Shown: positions 14,101 to 28,509 of the stretch, piece by piece | Numbering within the stretch: position 1 is the stretch's first letter | Layout: every line of letters starts with the position of its first letter | Source: Cruorifilaria tuberocauda | Taxonomy: Eukaryota > Nematoda > Chromadorea > Rhabditida > Onchocercidae | Length of the DNA: 64,000 nucleotides | Assembly (NCBI GenBank): GCA_013365365.1 | Contig: JABVXU010000121.1 | Location: 62,001-126,000 of the forward strand | Direction: 5' to 3' | Notes under the pieces: model-generated | Seen by the model: only the letters and a program-made list of their open reading frames with translations | What the model was told of the DNA's origin: nothing | Databases searched by the model: none | Program-made: the position numbers and the translations under genes

Positions 14101-17100
14101 TCGTTTGCTCTGAAAATAACATTGCTTCAAATGTTTTTGCTCTTTTGTTTATTTATTTTTTTTCCATTCTCTTTTCACTCATTTGATAAGTTTGTTTAAA
14201 AGTACATTAGAATAAACAAGAAAACACAAATGGATTTGCATTCATCAAATTTAATTTGTTCCGAAAAATTAACCGTTTTTGTTTCCTTTTTTCTAAGTTA
14301 GTTTATGATACTGTTAAAATATAGTGTGGTTAGCATTTATATAGAATTCCAATTTCAGATTAATTAAAGAGACGGCAATTAAAGATACAAAAGGTTCAGA
14401 GGAAGAGATTTAAAGATATTATGCATTGCTTCATAAAGAAGCAATTTAGCTACTAACATAACCTTTTTTTTTAATTCAAATTATTCCACTTTCATTTAAA
14501 AATTAATTACTTTGCTGCCGGACATTTTGTGCGAATTTCAATCCGGAATTAATTTCATTTATGTTATTTAGTAATATATTTGAAAGATAACGTCAAAAAC
14601 AAGTTAGAATCTGAAAATTTTTTCATTTTTTTTAAATTGCTTAGTGAAATTGCTTGATTTTCAAACTGTTAAATGCTACTGACTAACAAATTGATTATCT
14701 GCCTTATATCAGTGCAAACATAGCTTAATTTGAAGATAGTTCGAATAGCCATTTGAATCTGTTTCACTTCTTTTTATTTCCTTTTCTAAATCAATTCATC
14801 CAATTAATTGTGTTCCAATTTTTCAATTTATTTGAAAGCTAATCAAATTTCTTGTTAGGGTAAACTTCCAGTTGTAATTGGAAAATTTGATGTAAAAGAA
14901 ATTCGTCGTAGTGAGAATATTTCTCCTTAGCTTCCATTGTGAGAAAATTCAAGTCCATGATGATGAAGGTACTTTTTGGGATGAGTTGAAGCGCATAGAT
15001 TTATTCATTCTAATGAATGTTATTAGCATAGAATTAGCATTTACTTCGATAAAAAGGAAAGAAAGAAAGAGGGAGAAAAAACGGATAGAAGATAAAAATT
15101 TCAAGTTTCAAATCCATTAAAATATTTTGAAAGAGAGAAAATAATTGAAAGTTAAAAGTAAACAAAACAAATTGGTTAACAAAGAATAATATAAAAAATT
15201 GAAGAAAATTCATTCTTGTCATTGCCCTATCATTTGCGGGAGAAAATTTAATTGGAAACAAGCAATTTATGCTCTAAATTTAAACCATAATTTAAAGCAG
15301 TGAATAAATTTTGCTCATTTTATTCTATTCCACTGTGATTAGTAATTGGAACTCAATTTATGCTACAAAAATATTGTTACGATTGAAAAAAGAGAAAGGG
15401 AAAAACATTTACGAAAAAATTTTCATTTCAATTACAATATAAAAACAAATGATTTAATTAAATAATTAAATTTAAGTATCTTTCAGTGATTATGTCTAAC
15501 ACATAATTTAAGTTAGGATCCAGAACACTAAATGACTAGACAAAAAGTCATACTTTGAAGGATTTTTTAACATAAAATTTCTCTATGACGAAGTCTTACA
15601 AAAACCTGGCAAAGAATTTATCAGTCATTGAAGAGGATGATCATTGGTGCAAACTTTTTATACATTTACTTAAAGAAACGAAGTATAGTTTCGTTGATTA
15701 ATAAAATCTGATTATATGAAGATCAAAGTCATTTGGAATCTGATCGATAGTGAATGAGCCAATAAGGAATGGCTATTGATGACTGATGACCAAGTGATAT
15801 AAATGAATTTCAATTCCCAAAAGAATGAGAATTTGAAACTGAGGAAGAAAGGGTGATAAGAATAAGGTGGCATCGAAAATGAATTATTAAAAAAACAAAA
15901 AGAAGGATCTGTAAAGAAGTGTCCAATCGGGAATTGTCAACTACTAATCGATTAACATCCAGTGAAATTAAATAAAAGATTTGAGAATTTTTCAGTCGAT
16001 AAAATCAACTTAATTCATAACCATAATTTAACTTACAAAATAATAATAACTTTAATTTTAGGTACGTGTGGTTAATAATTGTTTTCGATCAAATATAAAT
16101 GCCTTCATTCCCGTGTTAGCTCCATCAGATCTACGACTTAATCAAACTTATCGCCTTATCTTTTTTGGTTGGGCCTATACCATATTGATGTTTGTGCTGC
16201 CATTCACGTTATTAATTATTTTAAATTCTCAGGTTAGTATCTTCGAATCCTTAAAAACTTCAAATTGAGATATCAATTTTCATCAGCAAAAAAATTGTTT
16301 TTATTACAGAATGCTAATTAACAAATAATCTCGTCTAAATTTCAATTGTATATTTCTTTCTTTTTCAGCAAAATAGTTTATCTTTCGATTTGCAATTTAA
16401 AATTCTTGCAAATAAAGGTTTAATATTTTTTCATAGAGAAAAAAACAAGAAAATTTTATTTTCTAAAAGCATTTTGATTATTCTCAGGTACTGCTAGCCA
16501 TACGACGATCCAATCGTTTACATAGGCGACAAAGTATGGTACCCGATGAATCGTTAAAGCAAGCGGAACGAAAAGAACGTCAAATTTCAATAATGCTTAT
16601 TGCAATTGTACTTGTTTTCCTATCCTGCAATACGTTATCATTTGTTGTTAATATTCTCGAAAATGTTGGTTATGACAACGCTCTTTACGTTTCGCTTGTC
16701 ACTTACAACAACTTCTTGGCAAGTCATTTAGCTTTTTTTTTTGTTCTTCACATAGCACTTAATGAATTATGAAGTCGCTACAACACTTCGTCATTTTAGT
16801 TGGAACACTGACACTAAAATTGGGCATTTTATATTTTATATTGATTATTTACTAGAACTAAGCCTAAACATATTTCTATCATGCTTTAAGCTAAACGAGA
16901 TAATATTATTAATTTGTAAAAAGAAAATTACATAAAATTTAATTAAACTAGCAATTGCAATTTTAAAATTCGTCAAAACGAAAATTGAAAGAATAATTGT
17001 GAAAGAAAAAAATGGAAATAAAAAAATGTAAATAAAAGAAGATTATAAGTAAATTAAAAAGAGAAAAATTGAAAATAAAACATAATGAAGTTTAAAGCTT

Positions 17101-17502
17101 TCACACGTACGTCAATGTAATCTTATAGTTTAACAGAAAAGAAAAAAATGAAAAGTGATTTTTAAATGGAATCTGTCATGAAAATGTCTCTTAATCATCA
17201 ATATTTTCTTTTTTTTTTCATTTTTTCTTTTTTTCTTTTAAACAACATTTTATTTATAGAAATGCCCAAGTTTTTATCTCGTATGCATTACCTGTCGTTT
17301 AATAAAATTAAATTTTTTTTTTGGGAAATTTTTTCTTTTTTTTGATTATTCAGTTATGATAATTCAGGTAATGGTGAATGCATCGTGCAACATTGCGATA
17401 TATATGTTATTCTCAGATAAATATCGCCTATTATTAAGACATTATATGACATGTCATTGGTCAAGAGATGGCGAATTACTTTTAACGACAAATACTGCAT
17501 AA
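8163..17502 (+). CDS. Rhodopsin-family neuropeptide GPCR, FMRFamide-receptor (FRPR/DmsR) like
   Basis: Seven-transmembrane receptor at the neuronal plasma membrane, probably for a FMRFamide-like peptide. Six exons join in phase: 8163-8668, 12285-12338, 13421-13574, 16062-16232, 16488-16718, 17368-17502, giving about 416 residues. The N-terminus (about 1-92) has several N-glycosylation sequons (NIS, NGT, NES) and Cys residues. TM1 is about 96-119, TM2 about 128-153 and TM3 about 174-199, ending HRYIGVCLP in place of DRY. The 54-bp exon 2 supplies YWVAPYMYGLMTLAQT, which the fold requires. Exon 4 carries TM5, exon 5 the third loop and TM6, and exon 6 the end of TM7 (NASCNIAIYMLFSDKYR) and a short tail. 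Introns 2 and 5 have GC donors. Introns 1 (3.6 kb) and 3 (2.5 kb) are unusually long. The start is the first ATG after a cctcag acceptor at 8155-8160; a short upstream ATG frame lies near 7942. The ligand is unknown. Confidence 0.88.
10177..10197. repeat. (TC)n microsatellite in GPCR intron 1
   Basis: About ten uninterrupted TC dinucleotides. The rest of this 3.6-kb intron (8669-12284) is AT-rich; apart from a GA tract at 10971-10985 I see no structure or coding potential in it. Confidence 0.9.
10971..10985. repeat. (GA)n microsatellite in GPCR intron 1
   Basis: Fifteen bases of GA repeat, the strand complement of the (TC)n tract about 800 bp upstream in the same intron, so the two could pair in the pre-mRNA. 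That pairing is an inference only. Confidence 0.85.
12285..12338 (+). other. 54-bp GPCR exon 2 with a GC donor
   Basis: Acceptor gatttcag precedes T-TAT-TGG and the exon ends ACG-ATA-AG before gcaggc. Both ends are phase-consistent (AG+T, then AG+C), and the join gives LAQTISVWMTTGMSVHRY, the usual start of TM3 in peptide GPCRs. Without this exon TM3 lacks its extracellular half. It is too short to show up as a long open reading frame, so it is listed separately. Confidence 0.8.
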
Positions 17503-20500
17503 ATGCGTTATGATCAATCTGATGATAAATTGCTGATAAAATTGTGTTGCTTCATTTTAATCAAAATTCCCTTTGAGAGCTATAAAATATTTCAAATTAA
17601 CTCATTTAATCTTTCTTTTTTTCTTTTTGCAGCAATATTGCATTCATAAATTCTTAAACACTTCAACGAACAATATTTTCAATTAAAATATAACAATTCT
17701 AAAAAAAAGTAATAAAATGAAATTGCCCACAAAGGAGAATTTGCTTATAACATGCACGGGTTATTGCTATGAATTTATATTTGTGTGCTAATTGTTTATA
17801 TGTAAACATTTAGAGGATTATTATTATTATAAATTTTCAATTCAATTTAACAAACTCAACCATTTATAATTTTTCATGTCAAAACTATTTCTTTTTCTTT
17901 ATTTTATTAACAAAGAGGTGAAAGTCTGAGTTTCATATCTACAAAGAGAGAAAAAAACTGTTGATAATAAAAATTTTTCAGATAATGGAATAAATTGAGT
18001 TTGAAGAGAAAAAGTACAAAAGTTAGAGGTCGTTGAATGCGGAATAAACAGAATGGGGTAACTGTTTGAGTGATAATTTAAAATATTTCATAAGTTTCAA
18101 TGAAGTCGTAATGCTAACAGATGAATAAATTGTGACAAATTTTTTGAAAAGGATCAATCAGTAGCATTCAACGTATCTTGATGAGATGCTATAATTGAAA
18201 AAAAATTGAAATATTGAATTGAACAGATAATTCTTATGATTGGGATGACGACAGAACGCCATTACCATATAAACTTTATAAATACTTGGCTTACCAAACT
18301 AATTAAAATGAATCAACAATTAAAAATGATATGAACAAAATCTAATCTTCATCGCTTTCATTATCCTGAAATGATTGAAACCTTATAATGGAAATAAGGA
18401 AAATCCAAAAAAAAGGAAAGAAAAAAAAACACAAAACTACTATAAAGTTATTGAATTAATAGAATCAAATATCACTTCTTTTTCTCTTTTGTCCTCTCTT
18501 TCTCTTCCTCTTTCTCACACATAAATTAATGAATAAACAATCATTCATAAATTTCAAAATAATCAAAAGTTATTCTTGCTGATATTTCTCCTAGAACTCC
18601 TCGACTTTTCAATTATTTAATACCTTAATTTCTAATTTTTTAAATATTTTATCATTTCAGACATATAGAACTTCGACGATTGAATTTTAATGGATTTTAA
18701 TGTGCATTTAAGTTGATTTACATTATACTGAACCGATTAATTTTGCATAATTATAGAATGATTGAAAAATAAACGTTAATCGAATGCTAATTAATAATTT
18801 GAAGCAAATTGGAAGTATTTTTAAATTAAATCGACTATAAAATTTAAATGCCACATGTTTGTCTCTTATCTCTTTCAAATGATTACAACATCGACAATCA
18901 ACTCATTCATTTCATGTTGCTGACAAACAATGATGCAACTTCTAGTTGTAATCAATAATTTTCTTCTATTACTTTCAATCGTCAACTAAAGTTAGATATT
19001 TCATCTTTCTGACTTTTGCATATTAATATTTTTGATTATTTAGAAAAATACCCAATTATCACATCGTCCTTTTCTCATTTAGAATCACTCAGTAAGACGA
19101 GTTCCGGAATTCTTTTGTTACCAAAGATGAGACAACGATGAGCCATGTTGATGAAGGTTACGTTGATATGTGTTTTGAATAATTCATTTGAATTTTTGCT
19201 ACCAATTATTTGAATCTTTATTTCAAACTAGCAGCTGTAATTGAACTCGTTAAAATTATAGCTAATGCTAGTAAAGATGCGTTATCAATATTCGTTAGAT
19301 ATATATACAAATCTTATTCATTACCACAAAACACTGAACAGGTTAATTTTGAGAATCAGTGTCATAAGCCAAGTTCAAAATGATCATATATATGGCTATG
19401 TTCCGACCCAACCGGAAAAATTATTCCATTGAATAATCAAACTACCTTTTCCTCTTGATATGTATTTCAGTCAATTCAAAATGTTAAAGAGTTCGAATTT
19501 TCCATCTTCTTTATTTTTCACTTTGAAGCAACTGAATGCTTTTACATGTTAATGATCGATAAATTTGATAGCTATATATAAAAGAAGGAGCAGACAATAT
19601 TTTGGAAGAATATCAAACCTATAATTATACCAAATATGACAAGATTTCTTAAAGAAAGTGTTGCAAAATTATTGAAAAGAAAAAAATTGCAAGTATGCTC
19701 ATAAAATTTTCCACTTCGTTCATCAAATGCTTCCAAAATTCAGTGGAATAATACATAATGAGTAGCGATATTGAATATAAGTTGTTTCAAAACAAGACGT
19801 AATTTAGGATAAAATAAACAAAATGGAAAACTGCTTCATTGGAAATAGCGTAGGCTTAAAATTATTGCATGCATTATCGTTTCTACTTCTGATGAGAATG
19901 ATAGAAAGAAAGTTAAAAACAATAACACCAATATCACGAGAGAAGTAATTGAGATAGGTGAGAAACAAACAACAATAATTAAATGAAAAGTAAATTAAAG
20001 GTGGGAAGGATCAGCTGTAGAAAGTGAGCTTGTTGACGAATCTGAGGAAGTTGTCAATATTATTCAGCATAAGTATGTTTGTCAGACTATTTATTGCAGA
20101 TTATACTGCGAAAGATCTTTGACAAAAGAAAAACAGAACAAAAAAATTTTTCATTTTAATTATTAGCAAATTAAAAGTACAGCTAACTTGGATCAACTTC
20201 AAAAATGATTTTAATTCAGGAAATATATAGGATCATTATGAAATCATTAGCATTACGCTATCACCTTAAATTTAAAGAGTCTAGAACTTTGATTATTGTG
20301 GCAGCACAAATGTTATATAGAATGTTGTACTATCAACAAAATCTTCCTCACTGCTTCAGCTAATTTTTAATTTACTGATAAGTTTGATTACCGTACCTTA
20401 TGATCAAAAAAACTTATGATGAGTGAGAGAATAAGCAATAGTTAATTAATATTTAACCCTAGAAATGCAATCTTTCTGCTAGACTCATAATGATTTTATT

Positions 20501-23268
20501 CTGTTCAATTTATCAAATAATTCTAACTAACAAAAAATTTAATTGAAAATTTTATTTAAACAGGTAATTGTTGTTTAATTGTAGTGGAAAAAAACTAGCA
20601 TAAATTATCGCAATAAGAATAATGATAGAAAAGTATGTTGCGAGAAATCCATAATTAGTTAATTCAATTCGTTAATAGTTAATCCAATTCATTTTCTAAA
20701 AAAGCTTTTCAACTTGCATTATTTTTAATGGAAGCATTCATTGCATTTACCAATACGTTAAAACAAAAACAACATATATCCAAAAATGTCCTTGAAAAAT
20801 AAGCGAAATTTGCTAATTCTTACAAATAATAAATTATATAATCAAAATTGACATATGAATATACAGAAGAAAAAGAACTATTTATATTGTATTTTGCTTA
20901 TCAATTATCATTAATGTTGGTCATTCTAAATTCCACTATTCACAATAGTAAGCTTTTCATTCATTTTTCATTTGCCTTATTTCTATTAACTTATAATAAC
21001 ATATTTTGTGAAATTATCATTTAATCATTTTCAATTTCCTTCCAATAAATAATGAAAAAATATCGTTTTATAGTTTTTCACGTTATTTTCCCAATTTCCT
21101 GTAATATATGGATTTGTTCATTTCCGGATGATGATATTTTCAAGACTTTATCAATCTCTGTCAATCTGTTATATTCATAATGGCATCGCTCATTTATATT
21201 TGAATGAATCGTCTGCTCAAATTAAATCAGCATAAATAAAATTGATAAAACTTGAAATAGCTAGCTCATCTATTGATTGCAAATACTATTCGAGAAAAAT
21301 TTTCCAGTTTGTTCTCTCCTATCCGTCATTAATTTCCATCCTTTCCTTTCCTTTCTTCAATTTTATTGATCAGATTTCAATTCAATATGATATGATCAGC
21401 ATGGTTATATTGTTTTACTGAGAATTGAAATTTCATTTTAAATCTTTGGAAAATCTTCTTAAACACCATCTAACATCAGAAAAAATAATAAAAACTAGAA
21501 AATGATGCTCATTACAGAGCTTTCAAATATTTTAAATTTCAACAAATTTATTTCGCTAAGGATAAAATTAAATGAAAAGTACTGGTCAAAAAATTTACTA
21601 AAACAATTCGATAATGTATTTTGGAAAAAAGTGGTATATAGTGATACTTACTTAATCATCACAAATAATCCTTTCGATAAAAGCTGTTTGTTTTATATAT
21701 TTCAACATTTAATTAAATGCTAGTCAAATTTCAATTCACATTATTATATAAGCCGAAATTTTGTTACATTTAAAAAAATTTGAGCTGTTTTATGCTCAAT
21801 TGTTTCTCACAAACATGCAAAATAACTTTGATAACAGCGCAATGACAATTTTACAAGCCTTTAGAAGCAAAATTATTTCGTAGCAAAATAGAATTCGATT
21901 TTAATCGGGTTTTGGAAATTTCTGATTCGGCCAAAATTCTACTTTTCTAGAAGTGAGTTGCTATTCACCGAAGAAATGACTCTGAAGCAAAAAAGGTAAA
22001 TATTACTAAAAAATATCACAACATGTTTTCATTATTTTTCAGATTCATTTACTTTGTTTCGTTCCATATCTTCATGAACTAATCATTGATATTTGTTAAA
22101 GGCTACACTTTCAGTGATTTCGCACCTTATAATATAATTTCTGAAATTACCAAAAAAAATTCCAAACTGTTAATAATAAACAAAAGATGTGTGCCATACG
22201 ATTTCCTAGTGAAAAGGAAGGAAAAAGTTTAAGTTTGTTTTTTTATGTTTGTTTTAATGATTTCCATATATTCTTCTTCAACCAAAAGAGTTCTAATAAG
22301 TAGTAATCGAAGGATCTTCAGGGAATTTCGCTCTATCAAATGAAATATTTTCAATAAAATTTTTTATTTCTAAGAAATTTTTGAAAAAGGAAGAATTTGA
22401 AATAAAATTCAAGTTAATTTTATGAAATTGAGCAACTGAGCTAAGCAACTGAGATAAGATTAAGTTATTTACTCTGCACTCAATAATTTATCCTGAAATT
22501 GATTTATTTGGTTTTTCCATCGCTTACCTCAAGAATTCATTATATACCTTCAATAAAAAATTGTATTCACTCAATTCATATTGCTAAAAATTTTGTATAT
22601 CTTCTGTGTAAATGCATATAACATCAATATCATTTTTTTATTTTTTGGTAATTTCTGGCAGCTATTTCATTCTTCACTAAAATTACATTTTTCTTAAATA
22701 TTTATTTACCGGAAAAAAATTCATGACAGTATTGATTAGACAATTGATAATCAATTTACATGGCCCTAGGACTAGGCAATATATCAATGGATCATCTTAT
22801 CTATTTCACACATTCAGAATATATATATATTATTCATTGTGCTTTGACAATGACTAATCATTTGATATTCTGCGAGGTATCGAAATAAAATTTTATAAAC
22901 AAATTACTTACTTAATGTTTGTTCGTAGTACTATTTTTTTTTGAGAAGTTTACATTGATAAGGAATATTTCGACAGAAGTTAAATAGTATATATATATTG
23001 ATAATAAGTTTAGACGATACATTTGCAACTCTTGAGGAACATTTGTTTTCATTCTTTCCGTAGGATTTTTTTCGTTCTGAGCTTTATATTAAAACATTAA
23101 TAGCATTAATATGCTAATACAGCTATTTTCCTTATGTAGATGAAAGCTTTAAGTGATAACTTCGTTTGGAATAGCTAAGAAAATTACAGTATTAATTTCT
23201 GGAAGTGAAGTAAAAGTCTTTTTTAGAAGAGATAAAAATAATATTTATCACTTTTTCACGGATAAAAA
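17503..23268. other. Gene-poor AT-rich interval between GPCR and SLC6 gene
   Basis: About 5.8 kb in which no exon with a recognisable family signature, RNA gene or repeat array was found. The only site I would name is an AATAAA at 17711-17716, about 210 nt after the GPCR stop, a plausible cleavage signal. The two flanking genes converge here, so their 3' ends lie within it. Confidence 0.6.
17711..17716 (+). terminator. Candidate poly(A) signal for the GPCR gene
   Basis: First exact AATAAA noticed downstream of the GPCR stop codon on the coding strand. It is supported only by motif and distance. Confidence 0.35.
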
Positions 23269-26200
23269 TCATTCCTCGCGTTCCATAAGTTCTTGTCCAA
23301 CATTACCATCTAAGTCAATTCGTATTTTTGGTCGAAATAGCTTTTCAGCTCTCTGCAACAAAGCGATGTTTTTGAAGTCATTGAAAAAAAAAAAGAAAAG
23401 AATAATAAAATGGAGGTTTGAATTGTTTCAAGAGTGTTAAGCACTATAAACTACTGTGATGTCTTACATTATAATCCATTTATAAATTCTGACAGAAATT
23501 CAAAAGAACTAACATAAAGATGGAATAAATGATCGAAAGTTGCAGGCTCAGGAATCAACCGATAAAGTAGCCAAGCAAATTTTTACAGGTAAGTTGAAGC
23601 ATTAAAGTTTAAATTTTAAACTTTTAACTTGTAGCGAATTTCATCAGTTTATCATTGCCTTTTTTCATTTCGGAAAAAATGAAGAATCTAACGAAATTAT
23701 TAAATGTGATTCCAAGTAGACAAATGGTAAAATATACTTGAGAGATAGTTCCGTCGGTGATAATCCATAAATAGACTCCGTAAATTGGAATGCAAAGCAT
23801 GGATGAAAGAGAAAGAAACCATCCAAATATATGACCCCATAATGGGTAATCATAATTGTATGCATCGATTCGCAATGGTTCGTATTTTGCTAATCCAAAA
23901 AGCATTACACTCTGCAATTGATAATTTTAAAATTAAATTTAAACGCTTATAATTTTTATAACTTCGAAATCTAAAAAAAAAATTTGTTTAAACAAAATGA
24001 TCCATTTGATAATCGGAAGATGTAAATCTAGACTGACTCACCGATTATGATAACAATCACCAACGCTATAGTAGTTCAACAAGCCAATCCTTCCTTGGCT
24101 TATGAATTTTGATTATTTCTTTATCAAATAAAGAAGAAAAACACGTATGTACAAAAGCGCCTAAGTTCAACCAGATTTTTGATTAATGAAATTTAAAACG
24201 TTTAAACTAAAATTTTCAATCTGTTTGACAGAATCTCAGGGCATTACTAACCATACACACAACGGGAGTTGCAAAAACCCAACAAAATTTCCACCATCGA
24301 CTTGGATAGTAACCCACCATTGATTTGATATGCTCATACCACTGATCGATGCCTTCAATAAACGATCTTATCTTAAGCTAATTAGTTGGCTATTTTTATA
24401 TCAATAATTTTGCTATTTCATCAACTAATGGAATGGTTCTATGATCTCTTGATAAGGAAGTTAGCAATTTATTTAAATTAATTGGAAATTATTCTGAAAG
24501 GGATTTGAGTACTGGTACGGAAAACGTAGGGAATTGATCTATAGTTTTTCAGAGAAATTAACATTTTTTAGGTTTGATTTATTTAAGCAATGAATTACAA
24601 AATATTATACTTGAATTTTCGTTTTTCCAATACGTTTTTAAAGTTAGAATTTTAATCTATTATAATCTACTAATGTACTCATTAATAAAATTAATTTCAT
24701 TCATTAACTTAATTACTACAATAATGGAAAGCTTTAAATTTGGAACACATACCAACAGACCAAGAAATAGCAATGCATTCAAAAAATAGAAGCCATAGAA
24801 GTGCCCAACCGGATGCTGCATAAAAATCGAACAATTGGAATACGTAAAAGCCACCCTAAATTTTTATTGTAACTTTTTAACTTTACATATACTACTTACT
24901 GTATGTATCGTAAACCTTCATCGAGTAAGTAATAATATCATTTCGATTAAGGATTTTTTCCTTTAATTTAATTTAATAATTTAATTTCATTTTAAGTTTC
25001 GGCTTTGCTAATGCAAAAATTTCCGAAATTTTCAAGCAAACTTACTTTTGTAACAGTACTTAAGCCACATAAGTAGCTTATAATGCATACAACGAGTACG
25101 AAGAATTCACGACCGTACTTCTTGCCGTGTATCAGATGCGGAAATTCATCAATGACTGCTGTGAAAAAGCCTTCCATTGTACAAAACTAAACATTATCGA
25201 ATTACTTTTCATATAATTTCGTATTGCTACGGCATTTACGCTATATCTTCTTAAATATTTCACACATTGCACTTAATAAGCATAATAATATTATAATGAT
25301 ATGCACTTTCTATGCTTATAATAACTTCTTTAAACAATAAATTATATGATTCAATTTAAAATAATTCCAAATGAATGAAAATATACTGCAACCTGAAATA
25401 ATAATTAGCTCGTTGATTAAGCAAATTTAACGAATTTTATATGAAAAAAATAAAATGAAAAAATAACCGTACTGTGAACAATTCAGTTTTTTGAGTGCAA
25501 TACACAATTTTTGAAACAAGTTTAAATTAAATTGAAAATGCTATAAAAACTTGCTTGTGAGTCGATGCCCAGGAATAAAACCATTGTAAAGAAGAGGATT
25601 GACCAAATATTTGTATACGGTAGTTGCAGGATTCCTGATGGATAAGCCAGAAAAAGAAGGCCTGGGCCAGATTGTGCTACCTAAGCCCATCTCTTATCAA
25701 CAAAAATTTCACAAAATATTTTCAAGTTTATATTTTAGATTTAATAGAAATTTTAATTCATATAAGAGATAAAATGATCACAATTCATTGCAAAATTATC
25801 GATAAAAATTCTATCCATCTGTTGTGATCTATCCAAATATTAAAATGAGAATTTAAATTAGAAAAATTCCATTGAATTCCAACTAAATTTGATAAATGAA
25901 ATAAGATTTGAATATATGCCTCATTGACTGGTTTGTCTTGTTCAACGGCCATAAAGCCAATGAATGAAAAGATAACGAAGCCAGCAAAAACGCTTGTAGC
26001 ACTATTTACAAAGCATATTGTTAATGCTTGCCTATAAATTTCGTTGAAATTTAAAAATTAGAAATAGAAATGATAATTAGAAGTGATAATGATACGATAA
26101 AAAAGAGATTGTGTACCTGTAGATGTTATTATGATACGAATTGTAACTACCAAGTGCAACAAGTGCGCCTAAACCAAGACCATAGGAAAAGAAAACTTGT

Positions 26201-28509
26201 GTGACAGCATCCACCCACACTTTACTTTCTAGAAGCTTCTCAAAATTTGGTTTCAGATAAAATTCAAGTCCCAAACTTGCGCCTGGTAATGTTAATCCAC
26301 GTATCAGCAAACAAACAAGCATTAGATATGGAAATGATGCGGTGAGATAAACGATCTGCAATACTAATATTGATAATCTAATCTAGCATTTATATCAGTA
26401 ATACATTAAAATTCTTACTGTATCCGTTGTCAAAAAAATGAAGTAATTTACTTTCTGAATATTTTTGCATACTCTAAATTATCTATAATACATTTATCAC
26501 TACATTTATTCTATTTATTAGAAGTTCAGTGGTGTAGTTAATTGTAACAGAAACTTGATTATTCGAAAAAAATTTCAATTTCAGTATGATAATGATGAAC
26601 CTTTCCAGTCCATCGAACACCTTTGAAAATGCAGAGATAGCATATTGTCCAAGCGATTAGTAAAAAGAAAGCAAGATCCCAGCGTAGTCCTCCTGGTTCC
26701 TCAATTCCCGAACTGATACCAAGTACTTGATAACTAAAATATTATTTAATTAAAAGCTCCTTTTTCTAAAATAAAGTTTAATACATGTAATTTTGGATAA
26801 AAGATAGAGAGGAAAAAATAAATCCATTTGTCATAATTTTTCAAAATTATGGACAAACTTCCAAAATTCTTTGACAGGTGATTGTGTATCCAAATCATTA
26901 CTACTACAAATGGTCCAATTTGATTTTGGACCAACGAAGAATTGTTTCCGATATTCGTTCAAATGATCATTCGTTAATACCTTAAATGTTAAAGTTTTAT
27001 TTTTACATTCACTTTACTTTTACTTATTTATCAATTCCTTAATGTTTCTTCAAATTTTCTCTTTCCTTCCATAGAATCCTTCTGTTTGGAACATTGCTTT
27101 TTTTTTCTGTTTTTTTTCTTTAATTATCTCGTAACATCCGCTTATCCAAAAGTCTCGAGGTTAATAGGAATTGAACCTGCACATTGAAATACTGCGCAAT
27201 TGTTCTGTTTTTAACACAAGTTAGTGGTTCATATTCACTGCGACATCGCGGTGTATTCCATCTAGAAATCATTCCTCATCTTATCAATTATTAGTTATCA
27301 ATTCAATTATTAAAGATTTATCAAATTTTATTAATTAAGCAATGATAAAATGGTCTAAATTTATCAAACAATTTTATCGTTAAATTAACATTTTCCATAT
27401 AAATTATTCTACATTGTAAATTACAGGAAAAAAAATTATATTTATTATTAAATATTGAGAATTAACAAAAAATATTATCAGTTTAATTTACTGGTGATCA
27501 CAATTTCGCCATGGAACATTTGCATCCCATCGAATCGATTCCCATAGGTAGCAGATTGTCCAACTTAGGACTACAATGTAATAAATGTTAAGCCAAAATG
27601 CCATCACTGCAGCTGCTATTCCAACACCCTAAAAACTTGGTGATAACAGAAAAATTCAAATTAAGAAACAAATCTAAAATTCATAAAGATTTCAAATTAA
27701 ACATGAAATCATTACTTTGAAAATTGGACAAATTTTGAACATTCCAAGTCCACCAATGCTTAATAGCTGACCCCATGTTGTCTCGAGAATGAAAAGTGGT
27801 GCACCACAAAATATAAGAGATATCATATAGGGTATTAGAAATGCCCCTGAAAAGATTATAACTAATAAACAAGAAGGAAGTTGGAAAGATGGAAATGATT
27901 ATCGGAAAGTTCTCGGAAAGCAATTGTGATTGTTATCGATTATTTTGAACTTATCGCTTCATTAAATATCCATAAATATCCCTTATTTTCAAACCATACA
28001 AGTATATCAGTTATTTACTTTCATCATTTATTGCTTTGTCATTTAACCATCTGCTAAGTAAAACTAAGCAGAAATATGGAATAGCTTCATTTTTTCAATA
28101 TTCCTCGCTATTTGCTTGATGGTATGATATATTACATTTTGCAATAGTTTAAATTCTTTACTGTTTTTGATGCCAAAAATTTTTTTTTGTATGCCTTTTA
28201 TTTGATTCAATCAATTCAATTCCTATCCATTCATTATCAACTATGCTAGCGATAATAAAACTTGATTTTTAAATTCACTTCAACATATTTTAATAGGTAT
28301 AATTATCAGCAGTAAAATATAATGGCAAAATTTTAATTTATATGATAAAATAGGAGAAAAATTAACAAACCTCCACCATTTTGATAGCATAAATAGGGAA
28401 ATCGCCAAACATTACCGAGACCAATAGCATATCCGATACAGGACATTATAAAATCGGCCGAAGAGGACCATTGTTCCCTTGGCAATAATGAATTGTACTG
28501 TTGCTCCAT
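23269..28509 (-). CDS. Na+/Cl- dependent neurotransmitter transporter, SLC6 family (GABA/betaine-like)
   Basis: Twelve-TM plasma-membrane symporter that takes up a small transmitter or osmolyte with Na+ and Cl-. Fourteen minus-strand exons join in phase: 28371-28509, 27716-27846, 27492-27628, 27177-27261, 26859-26980, 26601-26733, 26117-26355, 25920-26031, 25555-25680, 25046-25186, 24753-24855, 24252-24352, 23738-23911, 23269-23352, giving about 608 residues. TM1 has [16 protein letters not shown] and NGGGAF. The extracellular-loop-2 cysteine pair is C133/C142, followed by N-glycosylation sequons. [24 protein letters not shown] and [16 protein letters not shown] are family hallmarks. TM1-TM3 resemble GAT-type GABA transporters, so C. 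elegans snf-11 or snf-3 are the nearest candidates; the substrate is not proven. Introns 8 and 9 have GC donors; introns 4 and 11 end in AAG. The frame stays open upstream of the chosen ATG, so a few more N-terminal residues from an upstream exon are possible. Confidence 0.93.

Noticed and set aside
23153..23440. Plus-strand 95-codon frame
   Set aside because: It overlaps the terminal SLC6 exon on the minus strand (23269-23352), whose RAEKLFRPK tail fits the transporter family.
27165..27190. GGTTCAATTCC-like tRNA B-box on the minus strand
   Set aside because: No A-box, acceptor stem or anticodon arm at the right distance; it overlaps a coding exon and its donor site.
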